A program made the translations under genes and the position numbers. This document shows, piece by piece, positions 41,881 through 50,476 of a stretch of 64,000 nt of DNA. The notes under the pieces were generated by a model. It was not told where the DNA came from. It saw only the letters and a program-made list of their open reading frames with translations, and searched no databases. Each line of letters opens with the position of its first letter. Position 1 is the stretch's first letter. The DNA is from Mycobacterium sp. DL99. Lineage in GTDB: Bacteria > Actinomycetota > Actinomycetes > Mycobacteriales > Mycobacteriaceae. The stretch lies in assembly GCF_004762045.1 (NCBI RefSeq), contig NZ_SJOM01000007.1, forward strand, positions 4,503,609 to 4,567,608, read 5' to 3'.

Positions 41881-43569
41881 TCAGGACACCCTGCGACGAA
41901 CCTCGCCGGAGCGAATCGCCGAGCGGAACAGCGGCCCGATGACACCCGCGAGCTGGTCGGGACCGGAGATGGTGGCGTGTGCGGTGCTACCGAACACCCG
42001 GCGCAGCGACTCCACGTCGGTACTGGCACCGATGGTCAGACACACAGCACCGGTACCCCGGCGCCGGGCCTCGGCCAAGGCACGTCTGGCGTCAGCAGCA
42101 CCGTAGGCCCGCTCATAGCCGTGGTCGTAGGCCAGTCCATCGGACAGGACGACAAGCAGTCGCCGCGACGTGCCGCCGCGCTTCTCGAGGACCGACGCCC
42201 CATGCCGGATCGCCGCTCCGAGTCGCGAATACGCGCCGGGCTCAAGGCTGTTCAGCCTTCGGATCACCTGCGCGTCCAGGTGATCGTTGAACCGTTTCAC
42301 CGGAACCATGGTCACCGCCGACCGCCCCTGGGAGTAATAGGCGTACAGCGACACCCGGTCGCCCAGGTCATGGAGGGCGACCATCAGATGCGCTACCGCC
42401 GTGCGCTGCTGCTGGTGCACGGTGCGCCCGACGGTGCCCGGCTCGGCCGTCGAGCCGGACACATCCAACAGCAACAGCACCGACAAGTCCCGCCGCCTTC
42501 GCAGACTGTCGAGATAGACGGCCTCGTCGGGTACCGACCCGGCCCGGACCTCCACGCGCGCCTCGAGCGCGGCATCGATGTCGATGTCGTCGCCCTGGGG
42601 CTGGCGGTGACGCCGATGCAAACCCATCCCGAGGCGCGCCAGCGGGCGCCGCACGCTGATCGCATCCTCGATCTGCTGGGTGGCATGCGCCTTGATCTGC
42701 GGGTCAGCCTCGCGGACCGTGCACCAGTCCGGCCTATAGACCCCGCGTTCGGCGTTCCATTCCGGGTACTTCACGCCCTCGGTCTTGATGTCGACGAATT
42801 CCTCCGACGACACCGTCGCCAGCGACGTGACCGCATGCACCCCGCATTTCGTCGAGTTGGTGCGATGTGTCGGTGAGTCGGCACCGGGCGGTCCCCCACC
42901 GTTGCCACCCGTCTTGCGCGACGAGGACAGCAGTTTCTTGAGCCATTTTCCGATGGCCCCGCCCCCGCCGACCGGGCTGGAGAACAGATCGGGATCATCA
43001 GAATCATCGACGTCGCCTTCATCGAGTTCCTCAAGTTCCCGCTTGCCCGGCCGCCGCGGCACATGTCCCACCGACTGTTCGTCGGCCGGCTTGACCGTCG
43101 CACACGCGGCCAGGACCTTCTTGACCTGAATCACCCCGAATCCCGCAGGCGGGTCGTCGAGCGCATCCCGCCCCCGCGCGATCGCCAGGGACGATGCCGC
43201 CGACTCACTGCGCTCGCCGATACTTCGATCCGCCAAGGAGCCAAGGGAATTCGGCAGGAGTGCGTGATTGGCCAACAGCGCTCGGTGCCCCTCGACGGCC
43301 AGGTAACGCCTGGCCAACCGCCGATGACGGACCAGGGCACCGACCACATCGGGGTCGAGGCTGCCTGCCGCGATGAGCGACGCCTGCACGGCCACCGATT
43401 CGAGCTGCCTGCGCGTGGGCGCCGACGGGTCGACGAACACGGTCTTGCCGTCGGTCCACGGTCCGCTTCCCGCGTCGGCTGCCGCCACCGCGACCGGACG
43501 AGCTGCCAGCGCGGATGCCAGCATGCCCAGCCCGGAGAATCGGGCGCCGTCACCACCACCGTCAGACAA
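41881..43569 (-). CDS. VWA-domain protein (NorD/CbbO-like), MoxR partner
   Basis: The C-terminal 200 residues form a von Willebrand A domain with a complete MIDAS motif: DVSGS in LLLLDVSGSTAEPG and the late Asp in VVLSDGLAYDHG. The N-terminal part contains an acidic stretch (ELDEGDVDDSDDPD) and basic segments, as in NorD/CbbO. Start is set at TTG 43569, six bases after CGGAGG; the frame is open to a GTG at 43635 but that would place regulatory motif copy 3 inside the coding sequence. It is expected to link the MoxR ATPase to its client. Confidence 0.87.
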   Translation of the reverse strand: MSDGGGDGARFSGLGMLASALAARPVAVAAADAGSGPWTDGKTVFVDPSAPTRRQLESVAVQASLIAAGSLDPDVVGALVRHRRLARRYLAVEGHRALLANHALLPNSLGSLADRSIGERSESAASSLAIARGRDALDDPPAGFGVIQVKKVLAACATVKPADEQSVGHVPRRPGKRELEELDEGDVDDSDDPDLFSSPVGGGGAIGKWLKKLLSSSRKTGGNGGGPPGADSPTHRTNSTKCGVHAVTSLATVSSEEFVDIKTEGVKYPEWNAERGVYRPDWCTVREADPQIKAHATQQIEDAISVRRPLARLGMGLHRRHRQPQGDDIDIDAALEARVEVRAGSVPDEAVYLDSLRRRRDLSVLLLLDVSGSTAEPGTVGRTVHQQQRTAVAHLMVALHDLGDRVSLYAYYSQGRSAVTMVPVKRFNDHLDAQVIRRLNSLEPGAYSRLGAAIRHGASVLEKRGGTSRRLLVVLSDGLAYDHGYERAYGAADARRALAEARRRGTGAVCLTIGASTDVESLRRVFGSTAHATISGPDQLAGVIGPLFRSAIRSGEVRRRVS

Positions 43570-43599
43570 CCGATACCTCCGCACTACGCCGTCGCGTTG

Positions 43600-43615
43600 A
43601 CCAAATATCTGTTCC
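43600..43615. promoter_or_regulatory. Regulatory motif copy 3 (divergent VWA/SDR promoter)
   Basis: ACCAAATATCTGTTCC at 43600-43615 lies 31 bp upstream of the TTG start of the minus-strand VWA gene and 69 bp upstream of the plus-strand SDR gene, so one site can control both. Confidence 0.65.
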
Positions 43616-43683
43616 ACCGTAGAGTTCGGCACCACCCGGAGTCAATGGACCGAGCCGGAACATCAACTAGCAAGGGCTACAAA

Positions 43684-44613
43684 GTGATCGACTTCAACGA
43701 CCAGGTCGCTGTGGTGACCGGAGCCGGCCGCGGCCTGGGCCGGGTGTACGCGCTCGAACTGGCCCGGCGTGGGGCCGCTGTCGTGGTCAACGACCTCGGC
43801 GGCACGATGGCGGGCCAGGGCTCGGACGCCGCGGTCGCCGATCAGGTCGTCGAGGAGATCACGGCTGCCGGCGGCACGGCGGTGGCATCCTACGATTCGG
43901 TCGACAGCCCCGAGGGTGGTGCGGCGATCGTGCGCACGGCGGTCGAATGCTTCGGCCGGCTCGACGCCGTGGTCAGCAACGCCGGCATCTTCAACAGCAT
44001 CCCCTTCGATGAGCTGTCCCCCGAGGACTGGCGGCGCATGTTGAGCGTCCACCTCGACGGCGGCTTCTATCTCGCTCAGCCCGCCTACCGGGTGATGAAG
44101 AGTCAGGGTTACGGCCGGTTCGTCTTCATCGCGTCGTCGGCGGGGATGTTCGGTCAGCATCTGGAAGCGCACTACGCCGCGGCCAAGGCCGGGCTGGTCG
44201 GGTTGACCAACGTGATCGCGCTCGAGGGAGCACCGCACGGGATCCTTGCCAACACCGTCCTTCCGTTCGGTATCTCGCGAATGGTCACCGAGACCCTGGG
44301 CGACCCGAAAGTCCTTGAAGACAACGGCTTCTTCAAAGCGATCCGGCCGGAACTCGTCGCACCGTTGGTGGTGTACCTGGCCAGCCGCGACTGCGGGATG
44401 AGCCACCAGAACTTCTCGGCCTGCGCGGGGCGTTTCGCCCGCGTGTTCGTCGGTTTGGCCGAGGGCTGGATGGCGCCGCCGGACAGTAACCCCAGCGCTG
44501 ACGACATCGCCGCGCACCTTTCGGAAGTCGCTGCGACAGAGCCGTTCACGATTCCGGGATCGATCTACGACGAAGTGTTCGGGGTGACCGAACGGCTCGG
44601 TGCCACCGCGTGA
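43684..44613 (+). CDS. SDR family oxidoreductase (MFE-2-like)
   Basis: The 309-residue SDR has TGAGRGLGR, VNDLGG (the MFE-2-like Asp at strand 2), SNAGIF, ASSAGMFG and YAAAK, and a C-terminal region with RPELVAPLVVYLASRDC, as in the dehydrogenase unit of multifunctional enzyme type 2. Start is GTG 43684 with AAGGG upstream; an ATG at 43645 is possible. It is a paralogue of the minus-strand SDR at 34008. It is divergent from the VWA gene and shares the operator between them. Confidence 0.9.
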   Translation: MIDFNDQVAVVTGAGRGLGRVYALELARRGAAVVVNDLGGTMAGQGSDAAVADQVVEEITAAGGTAVASYDSVDSPEGGAAIVRTAVECFGRLDAVVSNAGIFNSIPFDELSPEDWRRMLSVHLDGGFYLAQPAYRVMKSQGYGRFVFIASSAGMFGQHLEAHYAAAKAGLVGLTNVIALEGAPHGILANTVLPFGISRMVTETLGDPKVLEDNGFFKAIRPELVAPLVVYLASRDCGMSHQNFSACAGRFARVFVGLAEGWMAPPDSNPSADDIAAHLSEVAATEPFTIPGSIYDEVFGVTERLGATA

Positions 44614-44738
44614 ACCGGGCCACGACGTTGCGGGCGGCACGTCCGGCGCAACCTGCCGGAGCCCGGGCACGGGTGATCTACCGGCACCTTCGGCTGCACG
44701 GGATCCCCAGCGCACCAGCACTGTTCTGGTAGCCTCTA

Positions 44739-44754
44739 ACCAAATATTGGGTCA
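44739..44754. promoter_or_regulatory. Regulatory motif copy 4 (upstream of the tandem TetR gene)
   Basis: ACCAAATATTGGGTCA at 44739-44754; its core CCAA-ATA-TTGG is a perfect small dyad, the most symmetric copy. It lies 48 bp upstream of the preferred GTG start of the regulator gene, consistent with autoregulation. Confidence 0.65.
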
Positions 44755-44801
44755 GCCGCCCAAATCGTATGACGGGAGCCAGCAATCATCGTGGAGCCGT
44801 T

Positions 44802-46121
44802 GTGGGCCGTCCCCAGGTAACGCCTGGGGAGCGCAAGACGCTCAAGCGCACCCCAGGTCGCGCAACCGACGCCGGCTCCGCAGCTGAGGATCGCACGCGC
44901 CGGACCGAGATCCTCGAGACCGCTGCCACGTTGATCGCCACGTCGGGCCTTCGCACGTCGCTGCAGGAGATCGCGGATGCGGCCGGCATTCTGCCGGGCA
45001 GCCTGTACCACCATTTCGAATCCAAGGAAGCGATCCTCGTCGAGCTGCTCGAGCGGTATCACGAGGACCTCGACCGCATCGCCGAGCACGCCCAGAGCCG
45101 GTTGGACGGTCCCGATCCGGCGTCGCCGTTCGACCGTATCGCCGCACTCGGCTCGGATATCGCGCGGTGCGCCGTCGCGCACCGGGCCGCGCTCCAGATG
45201 TCGTTCTACGAGAGCCCGAGCTCCAACCCCGACCTCGTCGCCCTGGCCCAGCGCCGCCCGACGGCCACGCTGGACGCCATGCAGCAGACCCTGCGGGCCG
45301 CGCGATGGGCCGGCTACCTGCGGTCGGACGTCGACCTGGCCGTACTGGCCGACCGGATCTGCCAGTCCATGCTGCAGGTCGGGCTCGACGTCATGCGCCA
45401 CAATGCCGCACCGGAGAAGGTCGCCACCCTGCTGTGCCGCATTCTCCTGGAAGGCTTGTCCACCGGCCAGCCCACCGACGCCGAACTCGACAAGTCCGTC
45501 CCGTTCATCGCGGCCGACGACGTGGTCCGGAGCTGGATCGAGGAGGCCGAGTCCGAGGCCGATGACAAGACCACCCATATCCGGGCGGTGGCGCGGGCCG
45601 AGTTCGGTCGGCGCGGCTACGAGGGTACGACCGTGCGCGATATCGCCTCGGCGGCAGGCATGGGCACCGGCACGGTGTACCGGCTCATCGGGTCGAAGGA
45701 CGAACTGCTGGCTGCGATCATGCAGTCCTTCGGCGAGAAGATCGCGGTGGGCTGGACGGAGGTCCTCGGGTCCGAGGGCACGACGATCGAAAAGCTCGAC
45801 GCGCTGAGCTGGATCCACACCAACGCGCTGGATCAGTTCGGAGATGAGTTCCGGATCCAGCTGGCGTGGATGCGCCAGTCGCCGCCGGACACCCCCAACC
45901 CCGGCTGGTTGTTCATGCAGCGCGTCAAGCAGGTCAAGGCGCTTCTCGCCGCAGGGATCAAGGCGGGTGAGATCAGTATCGACAGCCCCTCGAACGAGAT
46001 TCTGGCCCGGTCGGTCATCGGCGTGGGGTGGATCCCGGAGAACATCCTCCGGCAGTTGGGCACCCGCGCATCGCAGATCCACGTCCGGGACACCAGCCTG
46101 CGCGGTGTGATCGTCCGCTGA
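44802..46121 (+). CDS. Tandem TetR regulator (two TetR units in one chain)
   Basis: One 439-residue protein contains two TetR units. The first has its helix-turn-helix around residues 45-70 (LQEIADAAGILPGSLYHHF) and a full ligand domain; the second begins near residue 255 with VRDIASAAGMGTGTVYRLI and its own ligand domain. Standard TetR proteins have one unit of about 200 residues and dimerise. GTG 44802 is favoured because GGAG lies five bases upstream; ATG 44769 has no Shine-Dalgarno and is an alternative. It is the natural candidate to bind the ACCAAATATTTGTTCC-like motif found at five places. Confidence 0.85.
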   Translation: MGRPQVTPGERKTLKRTPGRATDAGSAAEDRTRRTEILETAATLIATSGLRTSLQEIADAAGILPGSLYHHFESKEAILVELLERYHEDLDRIAEHAQSRLDGPDPASPFDRIAALGSDIARCAVAHRAALQMSFYESPSSNPDLVALAQRRPTATLDAMQQTLRAARWAGYLRSDVDLAVLADRICQSMLQVGLDVMRHNAAPEKVATLLCRILLEGLSTGQPTDAELDKSVPFIAADDVVRSWIEEAESEADDKTTHIRAVARAEFGRRGYEGTTVRDIASAAGMGTGTVYRLIGSKDELLAAIMQSFGEKIAVGWTEVLGSEGTTIEKLDALSWIHTNALDQFGDEFRIQLAWMRQSPPDTPNPGWLFMQRVKQVKALLAAGIKAGEISIDSPSNEILARSVIGVGWIPENILRQLGTRASQIHVRDTSLRGVIVR

Positions 46122-46209
46122 TCGTGGACTGGCCGAAAACGTTCCGTGGCAACGTGTTCAGCCGACGATACCCGGCGTTCCGCGGTCCTCGCCCCATCGA
46201 TCTCTGGCG

Positions 46210-47031
46210 CTAGAAGGCATAGTGGAGCACTACGTTTCCCCTCCGGGACACCGCAGTGCTCGGCGCGGTTAGTCGGTTCATCAGGCGAAGGCCTACCGGG
46301 AACCTGGCGACCTCGGGCTCTCGCGTGCAGAGAATCTCTTTGACCAACTTCAATTTGGGGTGCCAGCGTTCGGGGTATCGGGGATCGTCGAAGCCGGGGA
46401 ATCTGGTGACAGCCTTGATGGATTCGGCACCGGCAAAACGCTTCTGGGCCCAGACGGCGAACTTGCTGTAGCCGTTGAATGCGATTTCCCCCCTGGGGAA
46501 ATGGTCGATGATGCGGCATACCATCGTCCGCATTTCGTCTTCGGAGAGAAACGCGATCAGCCCGTCGGCGACAATCACGGCAGGCCGGTCGGTGGGCACG
46601 GTGTCGAGCCACGTGGAGTCGGTGAGGTCAACGCCTATGGGGTGCGGGTTGGCGTCGTGAGGCAATAATTGCGGCCGGGCGCCAACGACCTCCGGGAAGT
46701 CGACGTCGTACCAGTCGACGGTGGACGGCGGGGCGATCCGCAGCGCCCGGCTGTCAAGGCCGGCGCCGAGGTCCAGGCCAACCGCGTTGGGGTGACGGGC
46801 GATGAACTGCTGGGCGATCTCGTCAAGCTTCTTGGCCCGATGCGCGATGTAAACCGCACTGCTCGTGGGGATGTGGAGCTTTTTGTAATCGAAGTCGACC
46901 TTCCGCACGACCTCGTCGGCCATGTTGTCTCCCAGAATCGGCCGCGACAATCGGTTGTCGAGCGCTCTGCCACAGAGCGTCAGCCACAGGCTCGCCTGCA
47001 CCGCGTTGAAGGTCGGAACGGTCATAGCCAT
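46210..47031 (-). CDS. SAM-dependent methyltransferase (leucine carboxyl methyltransferase-like family)
   Basis: The 273-residue protein has the SAM-binding motif LDLGAGLDSRAL near residue 90 and DWYDVDFPEVV, the pattern of the PF04072-type class I methyltransferases that are abundant in mycobacteria and often annotated as O-methyltransferases. Further landmarks are VIVADGLIAFLSEDE and GEIAFNGYS. The start at ATG 47031 has GAAGGGG upstream; ATG 47025 is possible. It is convergent with the tandem TetR gene and has paired dyads in its promoter region. Substrate unknown. Confidence 0.88.
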   Translation of the reverse strand: MAMTVPTFNAVQASLWLTLCGRALDNRLSRPILGDNMADEVVRKVDFDYKKLHIPTSSAVYIAHRAKKLDEIAQQFIARHPNAVGLDLGAGLDSRALRIAPPSTVDWYDVDFPEVVGARPQLLPHDANPHPIGVDLTDSTWLDTVPTDRPAVIVADGLIAFLSEDEMRTMVCRIIDHFPRGEIAFNGYSKFAVWAQKRFAGAESIKAVTRFPGFDDPRYPERWHPKLKLVKEILCTREPEVARFPVGLRLMNRLTAPSTAVSRRGNVVLHYAF

Positions 47032-47942
47032 CGGTCATCCCCTTCTCATAACGCCCTGGAACTCATCTGCCGTGCGGAAGTTCGCTGAACACCGCGTCGC
47101 GGGCTGAGCGGCCGGCCGCCGCACCGACTGAACGCATGTTCAGTACATTAAACGCTCGTTCAGTGCGGGTCAAGAGTTTGCCGCCAACTAGTCGCCTTCG
47201 TGGCACGCCCGGTCGTATCCAAGCCCGCAGCACGCCGAACCGCGCAGCCCCGAAGGCGGCCGAATAGCAAAGTCGGGGTGCAGCGGCTGGTTCTCGAATG
47301 CGTTTGTGGGGGAATATGATATGCCGCGCAGCTTCTGGATCATCCGGGCAGGAGCAAGCACGGGCCACATCGATACCGTAGGCAGTTCCGGTCGACGGCG
47401 GCACGGCGCGGCGCCGATCTCGTCAATAATTCGAACGCCTCACAGAATGTGAATGTCATTCACGAAGATTGCCGATAGGTTCTCCCGGTCCACCGGGGAC
47501 TCCCGCCGGCGGCCACGAAGACCCCACGGGTTGTGACGGACGGACCTTCGCTTGTAGCTACCCCTTCCATTTCGATGACAGCAGTGCGTCGTGACGGCGA
47601 CGCGGAAAACTCCGGCATCAGCCCTTGATCCGACAAATTGCAGAAGGCAGTTTGCTGAATATCCCGTATCTCACTCGCCAGTAGAGCCCGACAGTACGGG
47701 TAGTTGGATGTGCCGACTGGGAGGAAGCCTCCTATCTCGACACACTTGGCGCTCAAATTACGCGATTGGCCATCCCACGCCAATGGCGATGAAAGCATGC
47801 CCCAGACAAGGATATTGGCTTCACCAGCGCGGCTTTCGCCCGCCAATGAACAAGTTCTTCCATCTGTTCAATTGATGTAATTACCAGCAATTCCTCAGGT
47901 AGCTTTCCGCGCGGCATGAATCACAACAATGATAGGAAACGC
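47032..47942. other. 911-bp non-coding region
   Basis: No gene is convincing here. It contains two dyads near 47127-47164, then moderately GC-rich sequence, and from about 47400 a clearly A/T-richer stretch leading into the promoter of the GjpA-like gene. Minus-strand frames at 47063-47404 and 47460-47846 lack ribosome sites and protein-like composition. Confidence 0.5.
47127..47164. promoter_or_regulatory. Tandem TetR-type dyads upstream of the methyltransferase
   Basis: ACTGAAC-GCAT-GTTCAGT (47127-47144) is a perfect 7-bp inverted repeat; the adjoining ATTAAACG-CT-CGTTCAGT (47147-47164) is an imperfect dyad with the same GTTCAGT arm. They lie about 96-133 bp upstream of the methyltransferase ATG, on the minus strand, and resemble classic TetR-family double operators. 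Confidence 0.55.
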
Positions 47943-49289
47943 ATGCATGTAAATGTTCGCTCGCATCTCGCCGCCGGGGTCGCCCTGGCCGGTGCCGGCA
48001 TCATCGCCGTGGCCCCTGTCACGCCCGCCGCGCCGGCCCTGCGCGACATCCAGGTGCCGGCGGTGAGCACCGCCGAGGTGCAACTGGCCTCTCTGTTGAA
48101 TCCGCTCGAGGTCTTCGCACCCATCGTTGAGCAGGCGATTGCGAGCGCACAAACCATCGGCCAGAAGGCGGTAGCGGACCCCTTCCCGATCCTGCGGGCG
48201 CTCGCGCTCAACCAGCTCGATAGCGCGGGCACCCTCGCCGGGCTGGGTACCGACGTTGCCGGAGCACTCGCCGCAGTATGGCTCGCCGTGCCGGGAAACA
48301 TCCAGACCGCGATCGGTCAGCTTCAGGCAGGCAACATCGACCAAGCGCTTCGGACCATCGAAAACGGCTTCATCAGCCCGTTCATTCCCCTGGTCTTGAA
48401 GGATCTGCCTCAGCTCCTCAACGTGCTGAAGAAGCCGCTCGTAGATCTACAGGTGCTGATTGAAAACGCCCCAATGACGTACTTGGGGGGTGTCGGCTTT
48501 CCGGTTTTGAACACGGTCTTTGCCCTACAAACCGAGATCGTCAATGGCATCACCGGCGTGGTCAACGCGGTGGGCACCGCGAACCCGGAGAAGATCGCGA
48601 ATGCCATCACCACCGGCGTGGCGAGCTTCACCCAGGAACTGCTCAACGGAAATCCAGCCCACAACACACATGGGCTCCTCGGCCAGTACGGTCTCATCGA
48701 CGGGTTCCTGGACGCAGGTTCGGGGCTCGCGTATTGGCTCCGGCCACCACCGGTCGACCCTTTCGCCCTGAAAGTGGCACCCCGCACTGCGGAGACGACA
48801 GTGACCCTGGCAATTCCCCCGGCGGTCAAGGCAGCCATTCCCGCGGTCATGACGCCAGTCAAGGACGTCGCTGCGCAGGTCCCGGGAACCGGGACATCCG
48901 AAAGTGCCCAGGCGACCGGGACTTCCACGGGAACCGAAACCGGGACAACCGACGCGACCAAGGGAACCGACGATTCTGCGGCCTCCGATAACGGAGCCGC
49001 AGTGGCTGTCAGCACAACCCGCGCCACCAAACCGAGCGGGGGCGACAAAGTGGTACCCGGCCAGATCCAGCACGACTCGAGCCCGGCGGGCAGCGGCTCC
49101 GGGAACTCGTCGAAGAACGTTCGCGACGGGATCACCAAGACGGCCAAGGATGTGACCGACGGATTGAAGAAAGCAGCCAAGAACCTCGCTGGCCGCAGCG
49201 ACAAGACCAGCACGTCCACCAGCTCGAACACCAGTGACAGCTCCAGCACCCCCCGCGGAAACGGCGGCGCGCACCGCGCATCCGAATAA
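47943..49289 (+). CDS. Secreted GjpA-like outer-envelope protein
   Basis: The 448-residue protein has a long signal peptide (SHLAAGVALAGAGIIAVAPVTPAAP), then a hydrophobic/amphipathic domain of about 270 residues (VQLASLLNPLEVFAPIVEQAI, LPQLLNVLKKPLVDLQVLIE) and a low-complexity C-terminal tail of about 150 residues rich in Ser, Thr, Gly, Asp and Lys. This layout matches mycobacterial proteins annotated as outer membrane porin GjpA, named from Gordonia; porin function in mycobacteria is not established to my knowledge. Start ATG 47943 follows AGGAAA. It stands alone between an AT-rich leader and a strong terminator. Confidence 0.8.
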   Translation: MHVNVRSHLAAGVALAGAGIIAVAPVTPAAPALRDIQVPAVSTAEVQLASLLNPLEVFAPIVEQAIASAQTIGQKAVADPFPILRALALNQLDSAGTLAGLGTDVAGALAAVWLAVPGNIQTAIGQLQAGNIDQALRTIENGFISPFIPLVLKDLPQLLNVLKKPLVDLQVLIENAPMTYLGGVGFPVLNTVFALQTEIVNGITGVVNAVGTANPEKIANAITTGVASFTQELLNGNPAHNTHGLLGQYGLIDGFLDAGSGLAYWLRPPPVDPFALKVAPRTAETTVTLAIPPAVKAAIPAVMTPVKDVAAQVPGTGTSESAQATGTSTGTETGTTDATKGTDDSAASDNGAAVAVSTTRATKPSGGDKVVPGQIQHDSSPAGSGSGNSSKNVRDGITKTAKDVTDGLKKAAKNLAGRSDKTSTSTSSNTSDSSSTPRGNGGAHRASE

Positions 49290-49304
49290 CCGCCATTCAA
49301 ACCC

Positions 49305-49335
49305 GTTGGCCCCCTTCATCCAGGAGGGGGCCAAC
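49305..49335. terminator. Terminator after the GjpA-like gene
   Basis: GTTGGCCCCC (49305-49314) and GGGGGCCAAC (49326-49335) form a perfect 10-bp stem with an 11-nt loop, 16 bp after the GjpA-like stop and upstream of the convergent DapB-like stop at 49380. Confidence 0.8.
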
Positions 49336-49379
49336 TACTGTCCGGACAGGTGACGTGAGCTGGGATCGCACTGCCCTGA

Positions 49380-50462
49380 TCAGTCGAAGGCGTACCGCGG
49401 CAACGTATTCGGGATGTCCAGCGAGCTCAACAAGCCAGCGGGCGCGACGACGACGTAGGGAATCGCGTTGACCACCCGCATCGCGGTGGCAGCCATCGCC
49501 GCCTGTCCGGCACCGTACCCCTCAGACTGCCCCAGGTTCATCGCGCAGTGGATGTCGGGATCACCCTCGATGTCCACCCGGTAGGTGGCGTCGAATTCCG
49601 ATGCGGGCCACTCTGGTGCGACGTCGCCTGACATCCGGATGATGTGCTCGACGACGATGGCCTCACGTCCGTTCACCACACCGGCCGCGCGTGTGCACAC
49701 CGCACCACAGGTACCGGCAGCGATGGTCCCGAACGCCACTGTGATGTCGCGGTCGGTGATCCTGCGATCGAGAGAACCCCGGATCTCGGACACTTCGACC
49801 CCGAGCGCATCGGCGATCATGTGAATCGGTGCTTTCCAAGCCATCTCGATGAACCCCGGGGTCTCGATCATCGGCTCGAAATCCAGCGGGCGCCCGAAAC
49901 CCATCCCGTCCATCATCACGTCGGCCACCGGATAGTGGTCGTTGAGGGAAACCTCGGTGACCGTGAGGCGGTCGATCTTCTTGGACTGTGTTGCCAGCAT
50001 CAGCGCCAGTTGATCCGAGCCGAATCCGGGAAAGACCCCCGACGCGTAGAACGAACAATTGCCGACCTTGGCTGCCGCCTCCAGCTGGTCGCGCCATTCC
50101 GCCGAATAGTAGGCCGGCGGGTACACCAGGCCGGTCGATGTCGTCGACACCACGTTGATTCCGGCGTTCAGCAGTCGCAGGTAGTCCGGCACCGCGCCGG
50201 CGTCGCGGTCCGGTCCACTCGCCGCGTACACCACGCAGTCGGGGGCCAACGCGATCAGCGCATCGGCGTCGTCGGTGGCCGACACACCGAGCGGCGCACG
50301 CCCGGCCAGCACACCCGCATCGTGCCCGACCTTCGCCGGCGAATGGACCCACACGCCGGCCAGTTCGAGGTCCGGGCGCCGGGCGATCGCGTCGATCGCG
50401 ATCGATCCGACACCACCCGTCGACCAGACGACAGTCCGCAGGGGTCGCAAAGGTCTTGTCAC
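49380..50462 (-). CDS. DapB-like NAD(P)-dependent dehydrogenase
   Basis: The 360-residue protein has an N-terminal nucleotide-binding start (VVWSTGGVGSIAIDAI) and the YAASGPDRDAG / STTSTGLVYPP segments seen in dihydrodipicolinate reductase-related dehydrogenases such as 2,4-diaminopentanoate dehydrogenase. Mycobacteria have many such paralogues of unknown substrate. The true start is GTG 50462, which has GAGGAGT upstream; the frame continues to 50855 only because it runs through the decayed luciferase-like gene. It would have been cotranscribed with that gene. Confidence 0.85.
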   Translation of the reverse strand: MTRPLRPLRTVVWSTGGVGSIAIDAIARRPDLELAGVWVHSPAKVGHDAGVLAGRAPLGVSATDDADALIALAPDCVVYAASGPDRDAGAVPDYLRLLNAGINVVSTTSTGLVYPPAYYSAEWRDQLEAAAKVGNCSFYASGVFPGFGSDQLALMLATQSKKIDRLTVTEVSLNDHYPVADVMMDGMGFGRPLDFEPMIETPGFIEMAWKAPIHMIADALGVEVSEIRGSLDRRITDRDITVAFGTIAAGTCGAVCTRAAGVVNGREAIVVEHIIRMSGDVAPEWPASEFDATYRVDIEGDPDIHCAMNLGQSEGYGAGQAAMAATAMRVVNAIPYVVVAPAGLLSSLDIPNTLPRYAFD

Positions 50463-50476
50463 GCTTGACTCCTCAT

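Noticed and set aside
43570..43635. Extended N-terminus of the VWA protein from GTG 43635
   Set aside because: CGGAGG before TTG 43569 is a better start, and the extension would put regulatory motif copy 3 inside the gene.
46122..46209. Possible terminator between the convergent TetR and methyltransferase genes
   Set aside because: Only short, interrupted complementarity was found (around ACGTTCCGTGGCAACGT); not enough to call a hairpin.
47460..47846. Minus-strand frame of 128 codons in the region before the GjpA-like gene
   Set aside because: No ribosome binding site, composition unlike a protein, no recognised motif; it crosses an A/T-rich likely promoter area.
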